The position numbers were made by a program, and so were the translations under genes. DNA of 64,000 nucleotides from Epithemia pelagica. Its lineage: Eukaryota > Bacillariophyta > Bacillariophyceae > Surirellales > Surirellaceae. This document shows positions 30,061 through 41,892 of this stretch, piece after piece (positions within the stretch are counted from its first letter, which is position 1; each line of letters opens with the position of its first letter). The DNA lies in NCBI GenBank assembly GCA_946965045.2, contig OX337239.1, positions 124,001 through 188,000 of the forward strand. The letters run 5' to 3'. A model generated the notes under the pieces. It did no database searches. It had not been told where the DNA came from and saw nothing but the letters and a program-made list of their open reading frames with translations.

Positions 30061-31781
30061 ATTGGAAGCACGGGAACCCTTCATTCCGCCGCAATCGAAG
30101 ATGATACACCATCATTCGTTGCATCAGACCCGCCTGTTTTGGCAGGGTTATCGCTGTAGGAGACTTCCTCTGACTTGGAGGGCGTACTACAAGTCGATTC
30201 TTGTTTCGCTCTTCGGAAAGCACTTGGTCCAATTGGACTTTGGCCTTTGCCAAAATGTCAGTATCCACACTTTGAAGAGTGACGGACTTGTCCGAAACTT
30301 CGATCGAACACGCAAAACTTTTCCGTAGCGACTTGATGCGGGGCCATTCTTCCCAATTAATCTCGGGACCATCCACTCGGCATCGTCTCCCAATTGCAGT
30401 TGGTACAGTGCTGCGTCCAACGATGACAGTTTCTCACGGAGAACGTCTTTCAAAAGAGCAAGAGCATGGCAAACGTCTGCTCGGCATCCGCGTATCATTG
30501 CTTCGCTTTCTCGGATCGCAAACGAGATTGGGATCAACTTGATGAGATCGCGAAAGTGTGGTTTGTCCACCTTTTTTCGCATGAACTCGTCCAATGGTTC
30601 TTTCACCGTCACTCTTGCGATGGTCAATTGTTTGATCATGTGTTTGTGGCCTTTGGCTACATCTTCATTGGGACCACGCAATGTGACGGCATTCTTGGGC
30701 ATGACGGCAATGGAAACAATTGGAAAGGCCGTCTCGGTGGCCGATATATAGCGTTTCCCCGTTTTCCAACCAATACTCGGGCGGAAAAATCATCCACCAT
30801 GAATTGCAAGACATGGAAACCGTCTCCGCCCTTGAGAAATCGATGAATTGCCGTTTGGACGGATTTGACAATTGTTTTTCTTTCCAATCATTTTCACGGA
30901 GAATGATTCATGGTCAGCTTTGGACAACTACTCTTTTTGCCTCCTTTCAACAAGGCTCGTAGATCGTTTTCCAAAAGAACTTTCCGATAAGGACAGCTCT
31001 TGATGAAAGTTGTCTTGTAGAAACTGATCCACCACGGTATGTGTCTGGACCAGATTTTCCTCCGTTCCTCGGAGCAAGACAAGGAACAGTTCGTCGTCCG
31101 TCGAAACTGTAACGAACTCGTTGAGTTCCTTCCAAAACTTGGATCTCAACAAGGTCCGAAATTGGGACTGGAACCGTTGCGGATCCAGCTCAATGGCCTG
31201 GACTTGGTTGTCTTGCAAAAAGCCCCGCACGGCATTGGCTACGGTTTCCGTCGCGGATGGATCCTGGAAACTACCAATCGAGATGGTTCCGGCATGAATT
31301 CCCGCTCCACCCTTGCCAATCAAGGCTGGAATGGCCGAGGCATGAATCTCCAGTCGAACAATGGAGGATTCCTGGAGTCGCAATTTATTTTGAACCAGCT
31401 CGATGGCTGGGTCCATGACAATGGCCTTGGCACGAACTTGTACGGCTCTCTGTTCAATGGCCACACTCACCGTTACTCCTGACGACGATGACGACGACGA
31501 CGCGTCCCGACAGCCCTGATTGACCAGTTTCTAGAGTGCTTGCATTCCCCGGCCTTTTTGCGCCAGCATTAGTTCCTTGACTACGGGATCCATGGGAACG
31601 ACTTGCGTCAGTTCCTTGTGTTGGGCCAAGAGGTCCTCAGTTTCCTCCCGGGCCGATTGGACATTGCTAGGGGAGCCTCGTACGACAATTCGAGTGTCAG
31701 CCGATTCATTCTTGTCCTTGTTGTTGTTTCTTTTTCTTGTTTGTTTTGGTATCCTCCTCCTCATCGTTTTGTTCCTCCTCC

Positions 31782-31875
31782 GCTGTCGTTTGTGGATGAA
31801 TGGCTTGAATGGCGGCCTGATGTCGTTCGACCAAATCTTGAATGGTCCCACCCTGCTTGCCAATGACAATGGATG
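31782..31875. repeat. Internal KH-encoding duplication, copy 1
   Basis: It matches 32391-32481 almost base for base (shared 'tcgtttgtggatgaatg', 'cttgaatggcggcctgat', 'tggtcccaccctgcttgcca'). Both encode the VIGKQGGTIQDLVER loop-helix on the minus strand. Confidence 0.8.
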
Positions 31876-32390
31876 ATTCCTGGTGCGTAATCTTCCATTC
31901 TTGTTCGGTCAAATCCAGACGCTGCAATTCTTCTTTGGCACTGGAAATGCGACACGAGCTACCGCGGAAGAATCCTCGTTCATCGTCATCATTGACGCAT
32001 GGTGGTGGCTTCGGTTGCCGGATTCATGGCTCTGAAGCGGCAGTTAGACTCGTTGGTTGAGGTTAAAGTCAAGGAAACAAACAAGGACGCAGGTGTGTCG
32101 GACGAAGAAAAGGAAAGAACAAGGAGGTAGATTTGCCAAACGAAGACGTGGATATGGAAGCGGGGGGAGGAGCAACCAACGGTTGAGACTGTGAATGGCG
32201 ATGACGCAACACATGTAGATGAGAGGTCCGAGACCATTGGAACGGTCGAGACAATGGATCAGATGGGTCATTCTAATTTGGCCGAGGAAATGGATAGGGA
32301 AGTTGAATCAGCTCGACGGCTTGTTGTTGTACATGTTCTTTTTCTTCGTTTTACTATCATCCTCATGCTCCTCTTGTTCCTCGTCTTGTG

Positions 32391-32481
32391 TCGTTTGTGG
32401 ATGAATGACTTGAATGGCGGCCTGATCTCGTTCGACCAAATCCTGAATGGTCCCACCCTGCTTGCCAATGACAATGGCCGA
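32391..32481. repeat. Internal KH-encoding duplication, copy 2
   Basis: This is the second copy of the stretch at 31782-31875, in the same orientation about 607 bases away. It differs by a few substitutions. Confidence 0.8.
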
Positions 32482-33136
32482 TCAAATCGAGACGCTGCAA
32501 TTCTTGTTTGGCACTCGGGAACACCGGAAATGCGACACGACGACGATGCCATCCACACTGGGATGACGTCCTCGCACTTGTTCCAAAGTGTCAATGCCCT
32601 TGGCCGTCAGGTACGAGACGACGGAGGGTGACAACTCGACCGTTTCTTCAATCACGGCCAAGAATTGATCAATGCGTTGCGCCGTGCGTTACGCCGTGGT
32701 ATTCAACGATTGCAGCGGTCCCACAATGTGCAAGACGGGAGCGTTCCGCACCACTTGAATCCACGCCTTGGTAGTGTCTTGCACCTCTTGAAAATGTTTG
32801 CCCCGTTTGCCAATCCAGTTTGACCCAACAATTCTTCCACCGTACATCCCAATTGTTGGGCCTGACGGACCAAGCCCCATTCCGTCCGATGTTTCGAAAT
32901 GCATTGCCCCAAGGTTTGCTGTTCCTGCCGTAGATTGGAAATCTCCGTCTGTATAGATAGTAGTAGAGAGAGGATCGCATATATAGAGTATAGTATTGGG
33001 ATTGTTGAATTTGATCGTCTGCAAGGATTCTCACCAATATGACTACCGAGACGGTAAAGGACAGGGCGATGCGCTTCAAGGCTTGAACTTGCATACTTCG
33101 CTGGTCATCGTTATTGTTGTTGTCCACAGCAGACAA

Positions 33137-33927
33137 GCGATTTGGTAATTATGGGCGAGGCAGTTCCGCCAGTGGGTGTTTTCTGGGGCGAAGGAAAGAT
33201 GAGGGGAAGGATCAACTGAGCTCCATTGAGTGTCATGATGGCCAAGACTTCCAGTTCTAGCAGAAAAAGAGAGTGAGAGGAATAATCCACCAGACACAAA
33301 GACAGACACGGACCAGACGGGGGCGACGAGGATGGTCGTGCCGAAAGCACCATTCTCCATTCCGGTGGTCGGTTAATCTTCTGCTGCTGCTGTTGCTGCT
33401 GCAAAGTGGACATGCTGAGAAAGGACGTAGAGCATGACGTTGAGAATGCAACATCTGTGTGGATCAACGGTGTGTTGTTGATGGATCTTTGGAAAACTTG
33501 ATTCCAAACAGCGATTTCAAATTTGAAATGGATTTTGTGTATTTTTCCGTCCAAATTCCATTTAACATTGATTATTTACTAGCTTTACCAGCAAAAAGAA
33601 CTCTTCAGAAAGAAAGTCGACGATACCCCACAGAGACTCCATCCGCAGCTCCACCGCTCTTGACCTCACTCACAGCTCACAGACTCTCATCACCCACACA
33701 AAAAACACTGCAGATCTCGCTCTTTTGACGAAGGAGATTGAGGGAAGACAAAGACAGAAACCCCCTGTGCTTGAAAGCGTACTTGTGGTTGTGAATGGAA
33801 ACGTTGCAACATTGCTTGGAAAGAGTCGAATGCCGTAGCTGATTTGACACCACAACAGTCGTCGCTAAAAGGTCTCTCGATATATATTACGCCCTACCCC
33901 TTGTTTCGCTCTCGCCATTTGCTGAAC
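33137..33927. other. Spacer; one weak minus-strand frame
   Basis: A minus-strand frame (about 33420-33111) could start at 'MSTLQQQQQQQKINRPP' and has a hydrophobic middle, but no family is recognised. The rest shows nothing. Confidence 0.3.
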
Positions 33928-35335
33928 ATGTCCTCTACCGAATTACAAACCGCCAAAAAAATACGACCCGAATTTGCTGATTCAAGCGGCCCAAGACAAG
34001 TATACGGAAAATGATGACTTTGAAGGCAGTCAAATGGTTTTTTAATCGGCCTTGTTAACCTGGGTGGACGATGCTCGCGAACTATTGGCCGACAACAACA
34101 GTATTAACAACCGCATGGCCCTCCAACAAGCCATTGTGACACTCTGGCTCGCCTATGCCGAATTTTTGTCCTTTTGTCAACAATTCAAGTCGGCCATGGA
34201 AGCTTACGAACAAGCGACGCATTGTCCAGTGGCGGGCAGTGTCGGTATGGTGTGGTTGTCCTTTACCTAATTTGCCCAAGATAGGGAACGAAAACGCAAG
34301 GCGCAAGATATTTATATTCGAGCCCTGTTGGGAACCAATGACCGGTGGAGGAAGAACAAGATCGAGATATTTTGTGGCAAGCCTTTTTGGAATTTATGCG
34401 ACAAGGCAGCAATCCTGATTTGACCTTGGAGGATCTCCAACGGGCTGCCATGGACGAACTGCAAAAATCACAAGAGTCGTCGAATGGAATGGAACAGACA
34501 GCCCATACGGATGAGGAACCATCGAGTAAGCGCATCAAACTCATGGGAGAACCACATCAACAGTCATCAGAACTGGGTGTCGATCTATCGCCGTCTTTGG
34601 AATTGCCAAAAAACCAAGTCGTTTCGCTCGAAGCAGTCGACATTGAATCCAAGGCATTCTTGCAAGTCTTGCAACAAAAGGATGTTCCTCCGGATATTTT
34701 GGCCGCCTGGATGATTCGGTGTTTGAACCGTTGCCACCCTAATTCTCAGATCCGACTGCCAAGGATTTGTTGGGTGTCAATCTTGCCTTGGAACTCAATC
34801 AGTGTTGGCAAAGTGTATCCGGTACCATTCTGCTCAAGGTGTGTCATGCTCTGTGGACCTTGATAGCCTTGACGGACGGAAGACCATGCGGCCGAAACTG
34901 TGGCGGAATTGGATCAATCCTTGAAACAGGCCCACGAGCAACGGGAGGCCAACTTTGCCAATCAATTGGCCACTGCGACTAATCCAGCCGTGGCGGCGGC
35001 CGTTCAAGCCAATTTGGAACAAAACCGTCGCGTCTTTCAAACGGCCTGTCAAGAACAACGACAGACGGTGGTCCAGGATGTGGCCTGGCAGTTGCGGCGC
35101 TTACTGTGTGTGTGCAACAACAAGTGTTGAAGCAAGTGCCAGGCTTTGGGGGTCCGACCGTGGAAGCCCAAGTCTTGGACCAACAGGCCAAAATTTGTTC
35201 CTGCCGCCTTTTCTTCTCCGCAATCGCATTGGTCCCGAACCGTATTTGGCCTTGCTTCAGGCACAAGCGAAACGATTGCAAGAACGACAATTAAAGGAAC
35301 GACTCCAACTGCGAATGGAATCGCAACAACCGAAT
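33928..35335 (+). pseudogene. HAT/TPR-like repeat protein, broken
   Basis: ATG 33928 opens 'MSSTELQTAKK', and the A7 run near 33954 is followed, one base out of phase, by 'YDPNLLIQAAQDKYTENDD'. The frame then has TAA at 34043-34045 where coding resumes at once ('SALLTWVDDARELLADN'), and another TAA at 34268-34270 inside 'MVWLSFT*FAQDRERKRK'. HAT-like features include 'AMEAYEQATHCPVAG', 'AQDIYIRALLG' and 'DRDILWQAFLEFMRQ', as in suppressor-of-forked/RNA-processing proteins. Later pieces in other frames are 'DVPPDILAAWMI', 'AHEQREANFANQLATATNPA' and 'LALLQAQAKRLQERQLKER' (coiled coil). Two nonsense codons plus several frame changes make it a pseudogene; assembly errors alone do not explain the stops. 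Confidence 0.6.
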
Positions 35336-36680
35336 CCCAATCCTCCCATTCTTCTTCTTCAACTTCCTTGGATTGCTGTGCCGAACCAGCAGTTCCAGCT
35401 CAAACAGTGCGTCGTCTTCATCTTCGGATGTTGCTCCAGATAATGCAAGACACGTTTCCTCTCAGTCCTCCGATCCTTCATCGAGATCGCAAGTACTGGG
35501 CCCTTATCGGAACGGGAACGTTGCGAGACCAGCCAGTGTTAATCCTGTCTTTCAAGGGTTGCTACAACAACATAAAACCAACCGAGCGGCGGCAATTCGA
35601 TCGTCGGGAGGCGGTGTCGATCGACCAAACAAACAAACGACGACAAGTACAGTTGTTGTTTTGGTGTCGACCATCGTGGCCTGGTGGGCCACAGTTTGTC
35701 GCAGACCTTTGTGATTCCCCACTCGACCGCACAATCTTCGACACCATTGACAGTATCTCGAGAAATGGAACCACCCCCACCGACGCAACAAGAGGATGAC
35801 GACGACAACGACAAGGACCAACAAACCAAGGGCCATAACATTCCTCGAACCTTCTAATCTCTCCAAAAAACTGTCGTCGTCCTCCTTTGCCTCGATCAGC
35901 AGTACGACAGGATTCACAGCGACCGCACCAGCCACCATGACATCCATGTGAGGATTACAACGCGCGGCCGTCAGGGTGGCAATGCTGGTGGCGATCCTCT
36001 TTCGGTGCAATTTTTGGATTTGTCTTGGTACGAATGCACCTTGATTGATTCTTGGGAACAACAAGAGGATGCCCAATTATTCTTTTATTGGGAAATTGAA
36101 AAGCTTCGTCGCTACTTTGCCGGTTTGCGAATGAAGGACGACGGTCAATGGATTCAATCAACACAAGAAACAAGCCAGCCACACCGTGGTAGCGACAAAC
36201 GAGAAGAAGATGTGGCCGTTGAGGCCGTGGATCAACGGCGACGATCACCCACGCGACCATGACGACGACAAACTGGTGAAGAGTCGTCTGGATCCTCCTT
36301 CTCCAAGCCATCCTTCTCGTCATCCTCCTCCTCCTCTTTGTGCTGGTCCATCAAGCTAGCCAATCGACGTGAAATCTTATGGCAGAAGTCCACCGCCTGT
36401 GCGGAACGGTCCTTTCTCGAACTCAAAGACGAGTCGTCATTGCTGTCGGTATCACAGTCGTCGTGCTCCAAGGCCACGAGCTGTTGAATCCACACGCCCA
36501 AATCGTGCTGCTCGTCCTCCACAGTGTGATATAGTGAGGATGTGTGGAGGAGAGATGGAGGGAACCGGGCCGCCTCGCGTGGACGCGCAAGCTCAAGTGG
36601 GTCGCTCGTAAATCGTCCCCCTACTACCGTCGACGATACGACTATACATAGTATACGTAGTTTCCTTATATATTCGGTCA
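35336..36680. other. Region without a recognised gene; coding-like scrap at 35950-36260
   Basis: A plus-strand open segment at about 35948-36262 encodes 'LDLSWYECTLIDSWEQQED' and 'LFFYWEIEKLRRYFAGLRMK', which look protein-like but belong to no recognised family and have no ATG. It may be another part of the broken gene to its left. The rest is Asp/Glu/Ser-type simple sequence on either strand. Confidence 0.3.
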
Positions 36681-36761
36681 ATGAGAGACCGACATGGATC
36701 AAGGAAGTCATGGCCGGGCTTGATTTGCGACGACAAGACGACCACCACCATGGACTTTGGT

Positions 36762-37193
36762 CATGTCTCTTTGATTGGAACCAACCTCTCTGTTTCTTCT
36801 TGTTTTCTGGGAGAAGCGAATCCGGCAGACTTTATTGCCAACTTTCCTCAAGGACTGGACGAATTGATTGGCGAACGGGGAACCAAACTGAGTGGAGGTC
36901 AGAAACAGCGGATTGCCATTGCCCCCGCTATTCTCTTTGGTTCCATCGTCCTCTGGGACCATTGGGCTATAGCCACACGTCCCGTTTCGCGACATTCTGC
37001 TTCGGACAAGCAACGACCGAAGACGATGCCAAAAACCTCTTTTGGTTATTCTGCAACAATGATTCGTTACGAGACACTGCTGACGAATCCTTCTTGTTTG
37101 TGGTCATGGCGGTCAACAAACCATCGAAAAGCTTGTCGCTCCATCTCTCGTGCCTGTGGGATGACAACCAACCGACTCGGATGGACAAAGTGA
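36762..37193 (+). pseudogene. ABC transporter ATP-binding domain fragment
   Basis: The encoded '[17 protein letters not shown]' and '[19 protein letters not shown]' are the Q-loop-to-signature part of an ABCB/MDR- or TAP-type ATPase; the usual sequence is [16 protein letters not shown]. The Walker A motif is absent upstream. After the signature the sequence changes to '[14 protein letters not shown]', losing the Walker B aspartate-glutamate and the H-loop. There is no membrane domain. It is a short dead fragment of a gene that would normally exceed 1,200 residues. Confidence 0.8.
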
Positions 37194-37289
37194 GGCACAG
37201 GAGGAAAATTTACCTCCTTCGACGACCAAGGAATCGATCGACTTGGATGCACCAATACAAGCATCCAATCTAATAACGAAGGGTGAATC

Positions 37290-37640
37290 AACGCCTTCAG
37301 AATCCCTGGACGCTACAGAGCAAGAATCACAACGAGCGGAGGACGACGCAACACCTGCTGCAACGACACTAGAATCTTCTCACTTGGATACCGAGAACGC
37401 GCAACCTCCCCCCACTGTTGACGGTATAACACCACCATCGACAGCAATAGAATCTACCGACTTGGATGTGCAGCAGGAGGACTGACTGCAATAGAATCTT
37501 CCAACTTGTATACACAAAATGATGAATTGCAACCAACAGAGGATGAAACAACACCCCTATCGATAGCAACAGTATGTATTGGTTGGATCTTCAAAAGGAG
37601 GAATCCCCGATTGACGAAAATGACGCGCCGCCCATCGCAA
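37290..37640 (+). repeat. Degenerate coding-type tandem repeat (about 75-base unit)
   Basis: Units contain AGAATCT(T/A)C, CTTGGAT and GA(A/C)GACGCAACACC-like words in the same order three to four times, encoding related peptides such as 'TTLESSHLDTENAQPP' and 'TAIESTDLDVQQED'. A TGA ends the first open run at about 37485. It is likely the relic of a repeat-rich extracellular or linker region. Confidence 0.5.
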
Positions 37641-37849
37641 CCGTATTAGACGAACTAGGATCCTCCTCACACCCAAAATCAATACCATACCACAGACTAC
37701 AGAGCCCTCCAAAACCCCAGAGTGTCCCATCGTCTTTACCTTTTGCTTGCACATGGATCCCACTACTAGTTCGACAAAGGACTGTATCGACTTTTTACAG
37801 CAACATCGATCGACGTTGGAAACACAATTATGGGCGGTACTGATGGGTC

Positions 37850-38527
37850 ATGACGCCTCCTCATTATCCTTGTCGTCCACGGGAACTTGTCACATGTCGT
37901 GATGGACCGCAATGGATGGATTCCAAAGATGCAGTGGCACAGGACACAGGACACTGGTACCGACCACACTGTCACAGAGAAGACAACGACAACGACCACA
38001 ACAAGAATCAGATTGACAATACGGGCAATGTGTGTGTTTGGGATGCCGAAAAACCCTTGACGTGGGCCTTGAATGAGGAACTACAAGAGCAATTGGTCTT
38101 GCGGAAAACAAGAAAGAGCACTGTTCCTACCGATCCAGACAAGCACCAAACTAGGGAATTCTTGCCCCTCTTGTCGCCGTCACAAACACCAGAACCCGAT
38201 GCAACGACGACGACACCCATGGTCTTGGGAACCGTCTTGAAATTGGGTGCGGGCATGGCTGGATTGGCTGCCTTGTCCTTGGGGCCGTATGCGCACCGCA
38301 TTGTCTTGAGAGATGGCCATTTGTACTGTGTCCAAAGCAATCGAGTCTCGATGCACTTGATACGAGCCTGGCAGGCACTCGTGGTGATGTATGACACACT
38401 CGAACTTGTGTGTGCTGAGCTAATAATGACGTGTTTGGATGACCCGTTTCTTTTGTGCAAAGAAATATACTCTCTGCTCGAGGAAGAGATGGCGGAAGCA
38501 ATGCGATGTACAAGTGGAAACGTTTGA
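37850..38527 (+). pseudogene. Inverted partial copy of the gene at the window's right end
   Basis: 37997-38377 matches the reverse complement of 63344-63724. Both encode 'WDAEKPLTWALNEELQEQLV', 'TDPDKHQTREFLPLLSPSQT' and 'LGAGMAGLAALSLGPYAHRI'. Outside this stretch the two loci differ. The sequence before 37997 on this copy is unrelated and lacks the N-terminal part seen at 63.7-64.0 kb. The shared part contains a Gly/Ala hydrophobic segment that could be a membrane span. No family is recognised. Confidence 0.65.
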
Positions 38528-40135
38528 TGAAAAAAGGGGCTCAACAAGTTGGCGATGACAAGAACGTGAGGAACAAAGACTTTGCGCACTTTATCTAACA
38601 CGTGCCATGAGATGACCTTGGCGCAGAGGCAGAGGCAGAGAGACAACCCTACTACAGCGTATGGAAGGTGTGAACTTACGTTGTCGTTTCGTTTGAATGC
38701 TTTCAAGTGCTTTAGGTTGATCGACTACGGACTATGACTTGTCCTCTAGAGGAGTAATACTCCCAGAGCTAGGATTACCTTCAACTCCTTCATATTACTA
38801 GAGGAGTAGTTGTTTCCTGTTTGTGGCCGTTGGTACGAATCATTTGAATCGATTCCAAGAGCAGATGCGCCGGCCAAACAAGATCCGCCGGCCGAACCAA
38901 CAAACACAAAAGCGGTCACGCAACGAGCACTGGAAACTGGAACACTGGAACAAGAGGAACCGAAACCAACCCCGAGGAGGGGAAAGCATCCATGACAGTA
39001 TCAATGCAATCACCATGGCACAGAGTACCAGGCATTCTTCTCGTTGTTGGAACAGAACACGTGCCGTGGTGAAACGTGCCCTGACGCTGTCCACAAGAAC
39101 GAAAACGAAAACGATTGGCTCGACAAACCAAAGACACCCATTAAGGAAGGATCCCCACAATCCTACTAGAGCCTTGTTGTGGTTGTCGTTGCCATCCCTT
39201 CCCGAACGGCTTCCAAACCCATTTTCGCTCGATTTTCCAGTCTTGTCTCCGTCTCCTCCGCCGTGGGTCCTTTCTGTTCCGCAACGACTTCGAGAGTATC
39301 CATCACCAGGACCCTCCTATGCATCCCCAAAGGGTACGTCCCAAATCGTGTTTGGTTGTTGTAGTTGCGCTGGTGGAACAGAATACTGTCGACACTCAAC
39401 AGTTTTGTGTTCGTATCATCCATGACACAACAGGCAAACGACGCCTCATCTTTTAGCTGAAACGTGGGAGCTCGAACAGCAGGAGAAACACAGACCAGCC
39501 ACAGGAAAAGCAAAACAACTCTTTGACGTGAGAAACAACAACAACAACCTTGCGTCAAAGGTGTTTTTGCGTTGTTGTTGTTGTTGGTGGTGTTTTGTGT
39601 CACGTGATTGTGATTGGACCGATTGATTCCTTCCTAAACCGGTAGAATTCCTACCCAAGAGGTGCAAGAGTGGAGGCACGTCCGTGGGAAATCCTTCCTT
39701 CCTCTCTCCCACAGAAACACAACCCATCCTTCATTCTCTCGCACCTCTCTTGTGCGACAGTAAAAGCCAACCAACACCAACCGCCCATCGAGCAGCAACG
39801 ACTCGAACAAGAAGAAGAAACACCCTCCTCCTCAAATCTCCCTTTTGTCCATTTCCATCCAAACAGTTTCATCATGGACAGCAAAAGTCAACGCAATGGA
39901 GTCTCTATAATATACCATTGCTTCCAGACTGTGTGTCGAATCGAATGGAGGCATGTCCTTCCACTCGATCCAACACCTGGTGTGCCTCTAGTTGCGTAGG
40001 TTCTCATGGTCTGTGTTGTGCGTTGACATGTATGTCTCACATTCTGTGTTGCATCGTTTTGCTTGGAACGGTGCTTAGGGTCCATGCTTCACCCTTGTAT
40101 TGCTTGTTGTGTTCCAACTCTACTTCTACACTTGA
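38528..40135. other. Spacer with one uncertain minus-strand frame
   Basis: A minus-strand frame about 39603-39166 has a signal-like segment 'VVLLFLWLVCVSPAVRA' and a soluble part ('MDDTNTKLLSVDSILFH'), but no ATG before the hydrophobic segment, so it is not called. Palindromic GGAGTA.TACTCC sequence lies at 38750-38763. The upstream exon of the gene at 40136 may also lie here. Confidence 0.3.
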
Positions 40136-40989
40136 ATGCGGCTCTCCAATCTCTCTCTTACTCGGTCCATTATTATTATTATCATTCTTCACATTCTTCC
40201 AGTTTCCATTGCGCCCTTGACGACGCCCGAAGAGGCACAAGCCTTTTTGGCCAACATGCGGGAAGCGCAACACAAGCGCGAACGCTCCCATCAACCCCCC
40301 AGTAACTTGTCGGCCGATGTCTGGTTTTTGCGACAACGCAAGGAAGAACAGGAATTGCGCAATCGACGACGCGAGGCGGAAACCATTTTGCACAATTATC
40401 GCAGTGGCAATCAAAATGGCAACAACGGCAATGGCAACAGCCGTGCCAGTTGGGACAACAAATCGTCCTCCACACCTCGTCATTCCTCTGCCGGATCCGA
40501 ACATGGCAATGATACACCCACCGATCCCAACGATGACACGGAAAGCCACATTGCAGCCGACTATGCCCGTACAACGGCGGCTCTGTTTGCGACGCAACCC
40601 TTAACCACCAAGGGCCCCAGTCGTAGTAGTAGTTTGCCCGATCAAGAAGAAAAGAAGGAAAGCACGGAACCCTCCTCACCATCACAGCGTCGATTGGGGG
40701 AACCACACAACCGTCCTTGTCGGCCGTTCACCTGTCGGTCGAACCCACGCCGCCCTTGACAACTCCAGCGACAGCAGCAGTTGTGGAAGAAACCATTTGG
40801 AGGGACTTTGTCAGTTCCGCACCAGGTGCCAAGTTTCCACCTTCGGCGGGTCGGTATCACTTGTACTGTGTCGGCGCAAGTCCTGTTGTGTGTAACATTT
40901 TTTATGTGGCTCTTGGTAAGGAGATTGGTATCTCTCCCGCAAGCCCGCTGGCGTCGTCAACGCGGCCACAAATACAGCGGGTATTGTAG
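40136..40989 (+). CDS. Unidentified protein with coiled-coil and low-complexity regions, frame-broken
   Basis: ATG 40136 opens 'MRLSNLSLTRSIIIIIILHI', followed by 'LTTPEEAQAFLANMREAQHK' and a charged helical stretch ('FLRQRKEEQELRNRRREAET'), then Asn/Ser-rich sequence. Because CTTCCAG precedes the conserved-looking 'TTPEEAQAFL', exon 2 could start at about 40202 with exon 1 upstream. The first frame ends at 40759. A second frame, entered by one base at the G5 run 40696-40700, continues 'AVHLSVEPTPPLTTPATAAV' and 'EETIWRDFVSSAPGAKFPPS' up to a GTAAGG donor near 40916. The two frames therefore probably form one protein broken by a homopolymer indel. The function is unknown. Confidence 0.5.
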
Positions 40990-41004
40990 GGAAGCGGAGG
41001 AATC

Positions 41005-41385
41005 AATGGATTCTCCAGGGGCAACTATGGCACTCTTCCCCAATGGCACAGAGACCAAAGTCTCCATGCCATACCTGATGACACAAGGACAAAGTCCTCG
41101 TACCACCAGGGTTTTGTGATGGCATATGGTGACACAAGGACAAAGTCCTCGTGCCACCAAGGTTTTGTGAAATTTTGGAAGCCCAGAGGAATCAATGGAT
41201 TCTCCAGGGGCAACTATGGCACTCTTCCGGAATGGCACAGAGACCGAAGTCTCCATGCCATACCTGGTGACACAAGGACAAAGTCCTCGTGCCACCAGGG
41301 TTTTGTGATGGCACAGAGACCGAAGTCTCCATGCCATACCTGATGACACAAGGACAGAGTCCTCGTGCCACCAGGGTTTTGTGAT
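41005..41385. repeat. Hairpin-containing minisatellite, array 1
   Basis: About four copies of a unit of about 76 bases: TGGCACAGAGACC(A/G)AAGTCTCCATGCCA, then TGACACAAGGACAAAGTCCT, then CGTGCCACCAGGGTTTTGTGA. A longer spacer with 'caatggattctccaggggca' occurs twice. Each unit holds two stem-loops, TGGCA..GAGAC/GTCTC..TGCCA and AGGAC-AAA-GTCCT. One more copy lies at about 59867-59941. Confidence 0.8.
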
Positions 41386-41591
41386 AACACCGACAACCGA
41401 CACACCAACAAGGACCGTCTCCGATCTCCGACAAGGTCTCTAGCTAGACTCAGCTGATGTAGGAGTAGGAAGTAGGAGTAGAATTTAACAATGTCGTTAG
41501 AAACAGAAGAAGGGGTAGAGTGAGTAGGATGAGTAGGAAAACGATTCATTACCGACACGACCGTGCGAACGTACCATTGGCAACCGACAAG

Positions 41592-41860
41592 TTATTTTTC
41601 TGTACCCGTACCCGCGGACAAAAGACGAGCGGATCGTCGAACGTGCACCATTCGGCGTGCCTTTTTGGAGTAGGCAAAAACAAGGATCCTGCCCAAACGC
41701 GGGGAGTCCTCGGGGCCGGAGGAACTCTCGATCACGCTTTGGGGGGCATTCTCATCGATGTGAGGCGAGGTATCGTTTTGGGTGGGGGTGGGGGAAGGAG
41801 GGGTAGCGACCATGGAAGAAGGGGTGGAATTTCGAGGGGGTGAGTCGTGCCCCAAAGTGA

Positions 41861-41892
<32 letters not shown>

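Larger units (their letters stand above)
30061..33136 (-). pseudogene. Multi-KH-domain (vigilin-like) RNA-binding protein, heavily broken
   Basis: Minus-strand pieces in several frames carry KH signatures: 'NWIGKRGKHFQEVQDTTKAW' (about 32810), 'VIGKQGGTIQDLVERDQ' (about 32470), 'VIGKQGGTIQDLVERH' (about 31860), 'ALIGKGGAGIHAGTI' (about 31310), 'RVLVGKRGNAIY' (about 30760) and 'VTLRGPNEDVAKGHKHMIKQ' (about 30660). A linker 'DQFLAVIEETVELSPSVVSY' lies near 32660. The order of GxxG loops on one strand is that of a vigilin/Scp160-type protein, which binds RNA through tandem KH domains. Frame changes occur between nearly every domain, the 94-base stretch at 31782-31875 is duplicated at 32391-32481, and stops are frequent. 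Some breaks may be introns or indels, but the internal duplication and number of stops point to a dead copy. Confidence 0.72.

Noticed and set aside
41005-41385. Regularly spaced repeats considered as a CRISPR array
   Set aside because: Units are contiguous tandem repeats without unique spacers, in a eukaryotic context with introns.
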